23,807 nucleotides of DNA. It comes from Roridomyces roridus (Eukaryota; Basidiomycota; Agaricomycetes; Agaricales; Mycenaceae). Of this stretch, positions 1-8,673 are shown one piece after another. Where the stretch lies: contig JARKIF010000373.1 of NCBI GenBank assembly GCA_029378245.1, forward strand, positions 1-23,807. Reading direction: 5' to 3'. The notes under the pieces are model-generated. The model did not search any database. It was not told the DNA's origin and saw nothing but the letters and a program-made list of their open reading frames with translations. A program made the translations under genes and the position numbers. Numbering within the stretch: position 1 is the stretch's first letter; every line of letters starts with the position of its first letter.

Positions 1-11
1 TGGTTTTTCAG

Positions 12-214
12 AAACAATATCCGTTCCCCTGAACCTCCCTCTGTCGCGTCTGGGCAATATACTGGTCGCCCGACATCCCAAAGCCACAGATCTCAGCAAG
101 ATCCTGGACGGTAGCCAGTGGAGTGTTGACGAGGAGATGGTGGACGAGCCAGAGACGGTGGAACTCAAGGGTGGTGAGGAGGTGGCGATTATCTGCCCTG
201 TTTCTGGAGGATAA
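12..214 (+). CDS. Molybdopterin synthase small subunit, MOCS2A/MoaD-like (copy 1, last exon only)
   Basis: This is the 3' exon of a gene that begins outside the window. MoaD/MOCS2A carries sulfur as a C-terminal thiocarboxylate on its terminal Gly-Gly and, with the large subunit (MoaE/MOCS2B), turns precursor Z into molybdopterin in the cytosol. A clear acceptor (tttttcag) ends at 11. The exon then reads 63 intact codons from VPLNLPLSRLGN to GGEEVAIICPVSGG and stops with TAA at 212-214. The end motif matches the GDEIAVIPPISGG ending of animal MOCS2A. The central SQWSVDEEMVDEPETV block is what I expect of fungal members. A second copy of this exon lies at 4118-4317 (about 86% nucleotide identity by eye). 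This copy has the intact splice acceptor and is probably the working gene, but exon 1 cannot be seen. Confidence 0.8.
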
Positions 215-1204
215 GTCGCGCTTTATCGCTGTTCTTCCACTTCGAACCTTTCGACGAATATCATTGACTCTACTCGGACTGAGGCTTCTACTCGAAAGCG
301 TCTACTCAGCCATGCTGAAGGCTGACTTGGTCTGTGCCGCGGCTTCCAGACAGGGTGGGTGTTGACTTGTTGTGAGACTCTCCTCGAGCCAGCCACTCTT
401 GTCTCCCTTCCTCCCACTTTCATCTCGCTTTTTAGTTTGGGTGTCGCGTCGCCCGCTTTTCGGTGAGGAGCAATTCGCGACTCATGCGCTCAACTGCTGA
501 CACCTTTCTAGCTCTTCAACACTCTACCGACGCTGGTTCAGAACGTGACAAGGGAATGCACAGTATGCACTTGCTCGATTTCCGGCAGGCTGCCCAATCT
601 TGCCACTTTTACAACCTTACTGAACAACGACTATAGACCGACGAGAGTAGGGCCCGATATCGGAAAGCTTGGACGCGTTGTACGGCCTCGTGACATACCA
701 GTCGGGGGATTATTCCTGTGGGATGCGGCGCACACGGCTTTTGCTAAAGAGACTGTGTTCTTGCGATCTGGTGCAGTGGGACGCGATGGCCCGCCTGTTT
801 CAGGCGCCAACGGGCGAGATGTCTTCATTGAAATTCCTCGCTCTGCCTCGATACCACTGCAACTGTAGACCCTACCTCCTCGGGGACGGGGAGGGGGCGT
901 TTACAGGCCGGAGCGGCATCCCATGACGGAACGCTTGTTTCAGGCGATACAACCCCAGGACTCCTCGGTGCTGTAGCCAACGCCGGTATCGTTGAGATTC
1001 AGAGCCCCCACTGGGTGTTATAGGGGTACCGGCCCAACCGTCCTTTGAGCGGTAAGATGGGCGGAGGGGCACATGCGACCGGGGCTTTGTACTTGAGGAT
1101 GGTGTGGGAGATGTACACCGAGACGCGATCTGATTCGCAGGCAGCCTTCGGGCCACCAGTCTCACCAATTTTCAAACCCCGTCACCTTCGCTCTGACATT
1201 TCTC
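215..1204. other. No gene recognised; possible far-decayed 5' end of the thiamine pyrophosphokinase gene
   Basis: Short open frames here (for example 545-868) match no family I know and show no convincing splice pattern. A thiamine pyrophosphokinase gene should have its N-terminal half upstream of the recognisable part at 1205-1827. The only hints are a GGGAH reading near 1056-1072 where ADGGAN is expected, and a DLIRR reading near 1126-1140 where DLIKGDLDS is expected. I regard these hints as weak. The rest holds nothing I can support. Confidence 0.4.
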
Positions 1205-1827
1205 GCTCTTCCTAGAGATCTCAGGCCCGAGTACGTGCCATTGCCTCGGTTAGCTTCCTTTGCTAACCCGAGCATCACCGCGTAGGTCTAGTCTTTGATG
1301 GCTTGCCTACTACTCAACAGGCTCCGGGAATACGATATCATTTTACTCGGAGGCCTTTCTGGTCGATTGGACCAGACTATACACACGCTCTCGTATCTAT
1401 TCAAGCTCTGCAAGACAAGGAAGCGCGTTTTCGCCGTTTCTGGCGAAATGTGGGGTGGATTTCGAATTCCGTGGGTACCCTGCGCAACCCTCGAATCCTC
1501 TTCATTATGTGGCCAGGGTGAACACACCATATAAGTCGACCACGACATTGCCCAACCCGCGGGCTCCTCCCCTTTGGAATACAATCGACTGTGCTCTCGA
1601 CCACTGGACTGAGGTGGAATTTGGGCAAGTCGAATCTACGCGTCTACTCTACATTTCTCACTCATTTTACAGCCGACCAAGAGTCGTCCTTTGATGGTCT
1701 GGTATCGACGTCGAATCACTTGGTTCCGGAAGAGAACCAGGTTTGGATTAGAACCTCGAATCCTATATGGTGGACTGCCGAGCTTCGCTCGACTCCTAGA
1801 GTGTATGTAGAATATGGTTGCCTATAA
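1205..1827 (+). pseudogene. Thiamine pyrophosphokinase, broken copy
   Basis: Thiamine pyrophosphokinase transfers pyrophosphate from ATP to thiamine to make ThDP. The family signature is plain at about 1337-1435: YDIILLGGLSGRLDQTIHTL and then KRVFAVS. The C-terminal thiamin-binding domain follows: GLLPFGIQSTVLSTTGLRWN at about 1560-1620, then SSFDGLVSTSNHLVPEENQ and WIRTSNPIWWTAELR, ending with TAA at 1825-1827. Two introns can be placed: about 1474-1519 (gtgggt..ccag) and 1625-1672 (gcaagt..acag, a GC-AG intron that joins WNL to ADQESSFDG). The gene is damaged. One base seems missing near 1447 (GEMWGG where GENVGW is expected), a TAA lies at 1532-1534 where Gln is expected before VDHDIA, and another base is missing near 1553. 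A DLRPE reading near 1218-1230 may be the remains of the GDLDSLRPE motif. The stop codon makes it more likely a true relic than a sequencing problem, but both are possible. Confidence 0.75.
1625..1672 (+). other. GC-AG intron in the thiamine pyrophosphokinase relic
   Basis: The donor is GCAAGT and the acceptor TTTTACAG, 48 bp. Removing it restores the family reading N-L-A-D-Q-E-S-S-F-D-G with no extra residues. Read as coding it would insert 16 unrelated residues. Confidence 0.7.
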
Positions 1828-2639
1828 TGCTAATACCTTCATTCGTCTTAACGAGCATGTGTGAGCAATATAGAGAAGCAGCGGAGACACCAGAAAACCC
1901 AGGGCTTCCTCAAGAGAAAGAAATATCACGCAGAGTCCGGAGACGCCAGCGCGACGATCGAGTTCCAAGAAAGGAGGTTGAGAGGACTTCCTGATTAGGA
2001 AATTTTAGAAACGATCTCGTTCCCCGAGTCAAATACATCCGCGGAAGTGATTTCAGTGGAATGGAGAGGTCACAGCCCCATCGTCTCTTTCTTCTCTCCC
2101 ACTTCCATCCCCTCTGAGTCCTGCGCTACACATACGGCACCCTCAACCCGCGTCAAGACCTCGCCAAGTCGCGACAGTGCGCTCCTCGTCGGTAAGCTCC
2201 TTTCCCACCCTCTGGTGTCACTGACGCGTTTACCATTCCTCGCCATGTACCAATTCGTCCCATATCGCGCCTCAACTCGCCAACAACTCGCCCAACGTCC
2301 CTCGTCGCTCTCCACCCCACCATGGCGAGTGCCTTGTCTTCTGCTCGCCTAGAGCACAACACTGACGATGACGCTCGCAGCTCCTCAAGCCTCTTCCTCA
2401 ATACAACGCTCTTGAAGACCCTTCAAGACCATCAAGCACCAACACCAGAAGGTCTTCAATTCGTCGCCGGTCGCCGCAAGTCTTCAAGCTCTTCAATGCC
2501 CATGAAAATCGCGCAAGACCTTCAAGCACCATCAACAGCCCAAGAGTCCAAGAAGTTCAAGCCGTTTTCACACCTCAAGCACTGGAAGACGCTTCAAGCC
2601 CTTCAAGCTCGCCGCCACTGAGGAAGACATCAAGCAAGA
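1828..2639. other. No gene recognised; left flank of the tandem repeat
   Basis: No open frame here resembles a known protein. From about 2400 the plus strand becomes rich in cttcaag and atcaagcacc words. These belong to the repeat that is organised in clear copies from about 2640 onward, so 2400-2640 may be a badly decayed extra copy. Confidence 0.4.
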
Positions 2640-3740
2640 GAAGTTCTGGCCATCTGTCGCTCATCGTCATCAAACTCCAGCAAGAGCTTCAAGACCTGCA
2701 AACATCGTCAAGATCTACGAAGATGTTCAAGATGCGGCTTTCAAGACCAACCTTCAACAAAGTACATTCAAGATCCCTCTGCAAGAACTTCAAGCATCCG
2801 AAGACGCTGGCGAAGACATCTGCAAGACCCTTCGAAATCATCAAACACCGCAAGAAACAAAGACACCGCAAGTCGAAGACCATCGAACAGATTCTGCAAG
2901 TCAAAGCTCATCAATCTGGAAAAACTCGAAGAGTCAAGACACGGAAGACGATGCAAGAGTGATCAAGCACACCTACTGGTCTCTGGTCTAGTCGACAAAG
3001 TCTGCAAGAAGCTCCTCAAGAACCTCGAAGGGATAGCAACACCCCAAGCGCATCAAAACTCCAGCAAGACCTTCAAGACCTGCAAACGCCGTCAAAATCC
3101 ACGAAAAATCAAGATGCAACTTTCAAGACCAACCTCAATACGCTTTGACATCCAACAAGATCCTTCAAGGCCTTCAAGTACAGTCAAGATTCCGCCCTCT
3201 GGAAGCACTTCAAGTCCGCACAAGACCTTTCGAGACCTTCAAGCACCGTAAGAAACGAAGACACCGCAAGTGGAAGACCCTCAAGCACACTCATCAAGTC
3301 GACTGGTCAACCTGCGAAAAGTCAAGACACACAAGACGATTTAAGATAAGCGCACCAACAAGTTTCTATTCCGCAAAGTCTCCAACAAGTTCCTCAAGTC
3401 GCAAGAACCCCGAAGCCATTGCAACACCTCAAGCGCCCTTCAAGATCTGCAAACCCGTCAAGATCCACGAAGACGTCGAAGATGCGACTTTCAAGACTAA
3501 CCTTCAATACGCTTCAGTATTCAACAAGATCCTTCAAGGCCTTCACAGTCAAGTTTCCGCCCTCTCCTCTGGCAAGCCGACAAATTCAAGCACCGCAAGA
3601 AACGAAGACACCGCAAGTTGAAACACTCTTGAAGTCGACTGGTCAACCTGCAAAAAGTCAAGACACGCAAGTGGAAGACAACTTGGTCAAGGCTCGGTGC
3701 AAGACGAACGTGAAGCTCCTCGATGTCTCACAAGATTCGA
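2640..3740. repeat. Degenerate tandem array, three copies of about 350-400 bp
   Basis: Three matching anchor words recur in the same order. (1) 'caagacctgcaaac'-like: about 2690, 3074 and 3441. (2) 'tttcaagac(c/t)aacct': about 2739, 3121 and 3488. (3) 'aaac(a/g)aagacaccgcaagt': about 2855, 3253 and 3600. Spacing is 384-398 bp between copies 1 and 2 and 347-367 bp between copies 2 and 3, so copies differ by indels. The plus strand is strongly A- and C-rich, with TTCAAG and CAAGAC repeated hundreds of bases long. Several short frames stay open because the sequence has few stop codons, but they shift from copy to copy, so I do not call a gene. It could be a decayed satellite or the remains of a repeat-coding exon. 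Confidence 0.75.
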
Positions 3741-3996
3741 CTCTACCCTCCCAACTCTTCCCTCGGTGAGTCCTTTGCCCTCTCACAACGGTCTAGATTG
3801 ACAAAGTTTTCCGCTGGTCGCGCGTGGGCGCGCCAGCATTCCCGGGGGCGGTTTAAAAACCTCGTGCTCCCTTGTCGTGGGCCCCGGGCTTAGTACCGCG
3901 CGAGTGACATTCGCTTACGCGCGTCAACTAAAAGCACGTTAAAATTGGAGAGCGATTCTGGTGGTAGTAGATGTAGAGCTTGTTGTCTCCTTTATC
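3741..3996. other. GC-rich stretch upstream of MOCS2A copy 2
   Basis: The A/C-rich repeat stops abruptly and is replaced by GC-rich sequence with palindromic words (ggcgcgcc near 3828, gggcccc near 3880). It may act as the 5' region of the following copy. No TATA or CCAAT element stands out. Confidence 0.25.
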
Positions 3997-4317
3997 ATGG
4001 ACGTTCAGGACAAAGTCGAGTTTTGTACTTTGCTGCCGCATCCACAGCGACTGGCCTCTCTTAGGGTTCTTCCCCTCGATATTCCCTGGCTTGAATATGA
4101 ACCTGGTTTTTCACAAGCAATAACCGTTCCCCTGAACCTCCGTTTGTCGCGTCTGGGCAATATATTGGTGGCCCATCACCCCAAAGCGACAGACCTGCGC
4201 AAGATTCTGGAGAGTAGCCAGTGGAGCGTCGACGCAGAGATGGTGGATGACCCGGAGACGGTGGAACTCAAGGGTGGGGAGGAGGTGGCCATTATCTGCC
4301 CCGTCTCTGGAGGATAG
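3997..4317 (+). pseudogene. Molybdopterin synthase small subunit, MOCS2A/MoaD-like (copy 2, altered 5' half)
   Basis: The 3' exon (4118-4317) is intact and ends GGEEVAIICPVSGG, like copy 1 at the window start. The 5' half is odd. From ATG 3997 the frame reads MDVQDKVE and then leaves the family pattern, while the +2 frame from 4020 reads VLYFAAASTATGLS, the usual first beta-strand of MoaD/MOCS2A. One base, probably a G at about 4020, is therefore missing. After GLS the sequence runs into a former intron (about 4062-4117): the GT donor is gone and the acceptor that reads ttcag in copy 1 reads ttcac here, although ttcacaag could still serve. As it stands there is one uninterrupted 106-codon frame from 3997 that reads through the former intron and keeps the C-terminal Gly-Gly. 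It is either a pseudogene or a variant with a new N-terminus. Confidence 0.6.
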
Positions 4318-4357
4318 TGCACTCCCACACTCGACTTTGTCCTCATCTCTCACGGAA

Positions 4358-5387
4358 ATGTTACTCTGGCTTGTCGCTGGTGCATGCTTTACCGCCTCCC
4401 TGTTCTGTTTGAAGCGCTGGCAACTCCGAAAACTTGAACCAGCGTTTCGCGCGACGCGCCTGACTCGCAGCACATTTGTCCTCAGGTACGGGCAGCATTG
4501 ACTTCCGTTGGGCATTTCACAGAGTCTTGCCCAGCGAGTGGTCAGATATCTACGACGAACATCCGCAGATATACGTTAAAGTGGTCCCCGACGCCAACAC
4601 GATTCTCATAATCGACACTGGGTGTGGAGGCGCGACTCGCAACCCCGATATCGGATTAACCAACCTGAGGGAATTCATCGAAACGGTCCAGCTGGATTGC
4701 AATGGTGGCGCAGCCCTGAACGAGGGCAAGAAACTCGACTATATTGTTGTTCTCACCCACTGCCACTACGACCACATCCTCGCCGTCGAACAATTCGAGG
4801 GATATCCCATCCTGGTTTCCTCCCACTCCCCCGACTTTGTTTCGACCGATAATCTCCCAGCGCACAGTCTTTGCGCGCATTTGGGAATCAAAACGCCAAC
4901 GTATACACCGACCCTCGTACCTCACGAGCACCCCATCCACTCCAAGTCGCAGATTGCGCTCGGCGTAACGATCTTGCATACTCCTGGCCACACACCGGAC
5001 GAGCTGGCATTGTATGACTCCGCGGAGAAGATGCTCTATGTTGGTGATTCGTTGTATGAGAGAGAGCCCATCATCTTTCCCAGCGAAGGGTCGATTGTCG
5101 AGTGGATGTCGTCAATGGATTATCTGCTCGCATTCGTCAAGGAAAAGGGTCGGGGTGGATTGGTGCGAATAAACTCGGGGCATGCAACGGTACACCAGCC
5201 GGCCCAAGAGGTGCTGGAAAAGACGATGGATTTCATGCGGGACATTGTTGGCGGCAAGGAACCGTTGCGGAGACGGTTGGTGGTCCGAGGTGAAGATAAT
5301 GTTGTGTATGAGCAAGAGGGAGGACGGTTCGCGTTGCGATGTCCGGAAAGGCTGGTTCTGGACGCGAGGAAATTGAATGAAGAGTAA
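4358..5387 (+). CDS. Metallo-beta-lactamase-fold hydrolase
   Basis: This protein of about 307 residues has the zinc-binding motif THCHYDH at residues 98-104, HTPGHTPDE at about 172-180, an Asp in YVGDSLYE at about 195 and SGHAT at about 238-242. These are the usual five metallo-beta-lactamase motifs, so a two-metal hydrolase is likely. The substrate cannot be told; relatives include glyoxalase II-like and lactonase-like enzymes. The long exon 4486-5387 has no ATG near its start. A likely first exon is 4358-4379 (MLLWLVA plus one base), joined by a 106-bp intron with donor gtgcat, a ctgac branch site and acceptor cctcag; this keeps frame into GTGSIDFRW. That intron is long for this window, so the start is uncertain, and the N-terminus could be a short hydrophobic segment. 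The stop TAA at 5385-5387 is only 22 bp from the stop of the opposite gene. Confidence 0.8.
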
Positions 5388-5409
5388 AAAAGTAGGGCGC
5401 AATACGTAC

Positions 5410-6700
5410 CTATTTCCGTTTCCCACCGAGAAAATCCTGTTTCAAAGAAGCTAGGAATTTATCTGCATCGGTTTGAGGGCTGGCTTTCCCTGGATTCGCC
5501 GTCTCCAAAGCAGCAAAGGGATCGCTGCTTATTGGGGCGTCACTGGGAGCGCTGGCGGAGCCTCCAGACAATTTTTGTCGTTTCGCATCCACGGCCTTGC
5601 GCCTCTCTTCAAGCTCCCGTTTCCTCTTCTCCATAGCTCGACTCGGTCCACTGGATACCGCAGAACTACGGTCCTGCATTCCTTCTGATTCTCCGGGCAA
5701 AACGTCCACTGCACCCGTGTCCCTTCTAGTCCGTTCGGTTTCATCTCTCGAAGCCTTGAGTTCCTCCATTTGAGCTTTGCGGGTCTCTTCGTCCTGGGAG
5801 AACTGATAGAACCCTGCACCCTTTGCCCGGACCTCTTTTGTCGCATCGTAATGTACTCCAAGAGGGTTATTGGCATCGGCCTGCTCTTTCTCGATTTGGG
5901 CAATTCGATCCGCGGAAGGCTGGTATACCGGGAAGTGCCCAACAGGATTGCCTGTTGGAAGTCAGTGAAATCTGGCAGCACAGAAGAGCCTCAATAGCGT
6001 ACGTATAACCTCGTCCCTAGATGCACGTTAGTCCGTTGTAGATTTTGAGTTAAGATACGTACTCGTCTTCATCGTGTTCTTTCGCGCGCAAAAGATCCCG
6101 CGGTACTTCAGAACGTCTGGCCGTTCTCAAGCGCCCAAATTCGTCCTCGTATTCTACAATAGGGTCGTCCTCATCGCCCGGAGGAGGCCTTGCCACTTCT
6201 AGCGATTCATCGACGTCGTCGCTATCGGATTCATAGTCATCCATAGGCTTCGAGTCAAACTAGGAGATGGTCAGCACAGACAGGCAGGCCGGGGTGAACG
6301 CACATCAACGAGCAAGGATTCGTATTGTTTGTCATTCAGGCCCCCCGTCTGGCCTTTCTTTAGCTTGTCGTATATCTTGGCTTTGCGCTCCAGTGCGGCG
6401 CGTGCGGATTCGAGAGTCGGTTTGCTGATTGCTTCCAGTTCAATGTCCCGGGATGCTCTCGATTCGACACCTTTATTCTGACGGGTCCACACTGTAGGTT
6501 TCTAGAGTGACCAGTTGTAGCATTTGTGGGCGGTGAGAGGAATGACGCACCTTGTCGGGCCGCTGCACACCTCCGACTATGTACTTTGATTTTCCGGCTG
6601 CTTTGTTGCGCGAGAATTCATCTTCCTTCTTGGAAACTTCGGCCTTGAGATCGAGAAAGGAGCCAGCACTAATCCCCTTGGCCTTTGATTTGCTGGACAT
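5410..6700 (-). CDS. CCDC174-like nuclear coiled-coil protein
   Basis: Five exons on the minus strand: 6551-6700, 6304-6501, 6063-6259, 6003-6016 and 5410-5951. They encode 366 residues. The N-terminus has GSFLDLKAEVSKKEDEF (about 13-29), matching ASSLVDLKAELFRKQEEF of human CCDC174. Then comes VWTRQNKGVESRASRD (about 54-69), matching the human SIWSKQNVGVSNRAEKD. An acidic segment follows, then EDEFGRLRTARRSEVPRD, then HYDATKEVRAKGAGFYQFSQ, which corresponds to the human GVGYFAFARD region, and a charged helical stretch (MEKRKRELEERRKAVDAKRQ) with basic clusters suited to nuclear import. Human CCDC174 is a nuclear protein linked to the exon-junction/spliceosome machinery; the same role here is inference. 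Exon 4 is a 14-nt micro-exon needed to keep frame (reading DEDEVIRNPVGHFPVY). The start ATG at 6698-6700 lies 134 bp from the stop of Sds22 on the same strand. Confidence 0.8.
6003..6016 (-). other. 14-nt micro-exon in the CCDC174-like gene
   Basis: It is flanked by a ctag acceptor (6017-6020) and a GTACGC donor (starting at 6002). Neighbouring introns are 46 bp (6017-6062, donor GTACGT) and 51 bp (5952-6002). Its 14 bases supply the last base of a Glu codon, then D-E-V-I and the first base of Arg. Without it the long exons 3 and 5 are out of frame. An alternative 7-nt micro-exon (6010-6016) using weaker donors would also keep frame. Confidence 0.6.
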
Positions 6701-6834
6701 GGGTTTCCGGAAGAGGATGATGTTGACACGTGATCAAGACGAAATTTATTATACACCGGACCGTGCTATAGTACATCTCCCTCCTCTAGATACACGTTAT
6801 GCTTTCACAAATCTGAGGCAATGTTGAGCAAGAA

Positions 6835-8262
6835 TCAATGAATCATCGATTGCACATACGTTGCGTCAATCTGTTTGAGTTGAGGCAGAGCGAGTATAAT
6901 CTTCCGACGATAGCCAGCCATGTCCGTGGTCTGGCACGGGTTTCCCTCGAGGTAAACAGTCTCCAACGTCGTTATGTGCTTCAGTTGGGTGTCGAGGGCG
7001 TGCAAAGTGGGAATTTTGTTGTTGCTCAACTTTTGGGATGTAAGCGAGAAGAACGTTAGCAGTCAGAACACAGACCCAGAGTTCCTGGAGCTGGTTTAGA
7101 TGGGAAACATTTTCCAGCTCCGGTAGGAAATTATTTCCGAGGTCGAGAGTGGTTAGTTTGAGCTATGTTGGACGTGAGGCAAAGGCAATGAATAATACTG
7201 AAGGTACCTACATTGTGCTCCAAACCTTCCAGGCGCTCGACGCCGTTATGACTAAGGTACAACTCCTCGAGGGTGTCTAGTTCCTCGAGACCTTCAAGCT
7301 TTGTTATGCGGTTGGACTGCAGAGAAAGAATTCTGAGCCGCTTCAACGGCGCAAGATTCTACCAACGTGTTAATCAAGTGCTCAGAAGCAAGACGCGCGC
7401 AAATCACCTCAAGCTTGGTAATCTTGTTCTTACCAATCCAGAGTTCTTCGAGGTTCACCAATGCATCCAGATTCTCAATTTTCTGCAGAAGATTTAATGC
7501 ACGAACATCTCAAGGAAGGAGGCCTTACGCGAATCTTATTCCCTCCGAGCTCGAGACTGGTCAGGGAGACCGACGCTTGTAGATTATTTATCTTTGATAT
7601 CCGGTTCTGAACGAAATAGACTGTTTTGAGGCTCGGCAGGTGCTGCAACGCTTCGGGCACCGTCTTGACCAGATTGAAAGACAGGTCGAGAACCCTGCCT
7701 CAGTTTGAGACGGAGACACCTGCGAGAGAGACCAAGTGGACGCACGAAAGTTGAGAAAGCTGGTCCAAAGCATCTCCTACATGCTTGACTTTATTGTCGT
7801 ACAAATCCAGTTCTTGCATCTGCGTGAGCGGGTGGAAGATTTCTGGTTCCAGGTGCGAGATAAAGTTCTGCCGAAGACACAGTCTCTTGAGATGCGCCGC
7901 AAATCGAGGGAGCCTCAGAGGCGCGAGTGAACCAATTCTGAGATGAACGAGTTCCAGGTCCTTGACGCGTTCGTAAGTTAGCCTATTGGCATTACCCATG
8001 TCGTGCCACACCTCAGTTTCATCTGGGAGTTCGGCCAAAAAATCGCGGTCCTCTTCTTCATCAAAGGCCTCGTCAGGGGGATCTTCGTCCGTGTCTGCGT
8101 CTTCTGGATCGGGCAACACGACTCGCGCACTTCTGATAGCACAGTGAATTTGGCACACGATTGGACAAGGGACAACACGCACCGTTGTTCCGGGGCTGCC
8201 GGAGCGGTGGTCGCCTCCTCAGTAACCTTGGGCGATTCTTCTGCAGTCAACTCGTTCGACAT
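6835..8262 (-). CDS. sds22: Protein phosphatase 1 regulatory subunit Sds22 (PPP1R7)
   Basis: Seven exons on the minus strand: 8183-8262, 7746-8132, 7529-7694, 7408-7482, 7212-7358, 7076-7162 and 6835-7029. All join in frame to give 378 residues; human PPP1R7 has 360. After an acidic N-terminus (DPEDADTDEDPPDEAFDEEE) there are about ten SDS22-class leucine-rich repeats: LCLRQNFISHL, LDLYDNKVKHV, LDLSFNLVKTV, VYFVQNRISKI, LELGGNKIRKI, LWIGKNKITKL, LSLQSNRITKL, LYLSHNGVERL, LDLGNNFLPEL and LWLSNNKIPTL. The end is the LRR cap, VYLEGNPCQTTDMAGYRRKI, then LPQLKQIDATYV. Sds22 binds the catalytic subunit of PP1, largely in the nucleus, and is needed for PP1 maturation and mitotic exit. Introns are 46-51 bp. 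The start ATG at 8260-8262 (MSNELTAEES) is the first in-frame ATG of a typical exon; an upstream ATG at 8317-8319 would add 19 residues but looks like 5' leader. Confidence 0.93.
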
Positions 8263-8673
8263 TTCGACGATGAGTCGAACGCGAGATAGTAAATCAGGTA
8301 ATGATGTGTGGCTGTACACTCAGATTCATGACTTCCCAAAAGGAGGAGGAAATTTCATTCCAAAGGAGCCAGAATATTATTTATCCTTGCACTAGACGTT
8401 ACATTCCAAATGCATGTACGGGTGAAGGAAGGGGGTTAAATATGGAGAGTAGTATTGATATTCACTACGACTACGAATTATCATACGAAGGGTTGCCAAC
8501 GCGAAAAACCGTGAAAAGATGTATCATACTTTGAGAATGTGGGGTCGAATCGCATGGAACGACAGCGTTCTGTCGTTTTTTTGGCAAGTAATGGCGAATA
8601 AGGGGGCGCGTGGAGATGGGTTGAATAGTGATGGAAATATGCAGGTCATGAAGAAAATCCAGGCGTGACATAA
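8263..8673. other. Sds22 promoter and WC-2 3' flank
   Basis: This 411-bp gap separates the Sds22 start from the WC-2 stop, both on the minus strand. It is more AT-rich than its surroundings around 8340-8520, as expected for a 3' UTR and polyadenylation zone followed by a promoter. No coding potential was recognised. Confidence 0.5.

Noticed and set aside
545..868. Open frame with several cysteines as a possible small gene
   Set aside because: No family, no splice or start support, and overlapping frames of similar length on both strands.
2640..3740. CRISPR-like array
   Set aside because: Units are 350-400 bp and degenerate, without short exact repeats and unique spacers, and the DNA is fungal.
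3145..3769. Plus-strand open frames of 116-158 codons in the tandem array
   Set aside because: They arise because the repeat is poor in stop codons. They change frame between repeat copies and match nothing.
1..4317. Transposon-driven duplication of MOCS2A
   Set aside because: I looked for terminal inverted repeats, target-site duplications and transposase or reverse-transcriptase motifs and saw none. The duplicate also carries intron sequence, so it is not a retrocopy.
4111..4515. Minus-strand open frame opposite MOCS2A copy 2
   Set aside because: It is antisense to a conserved coding exon and has no recognisable product.
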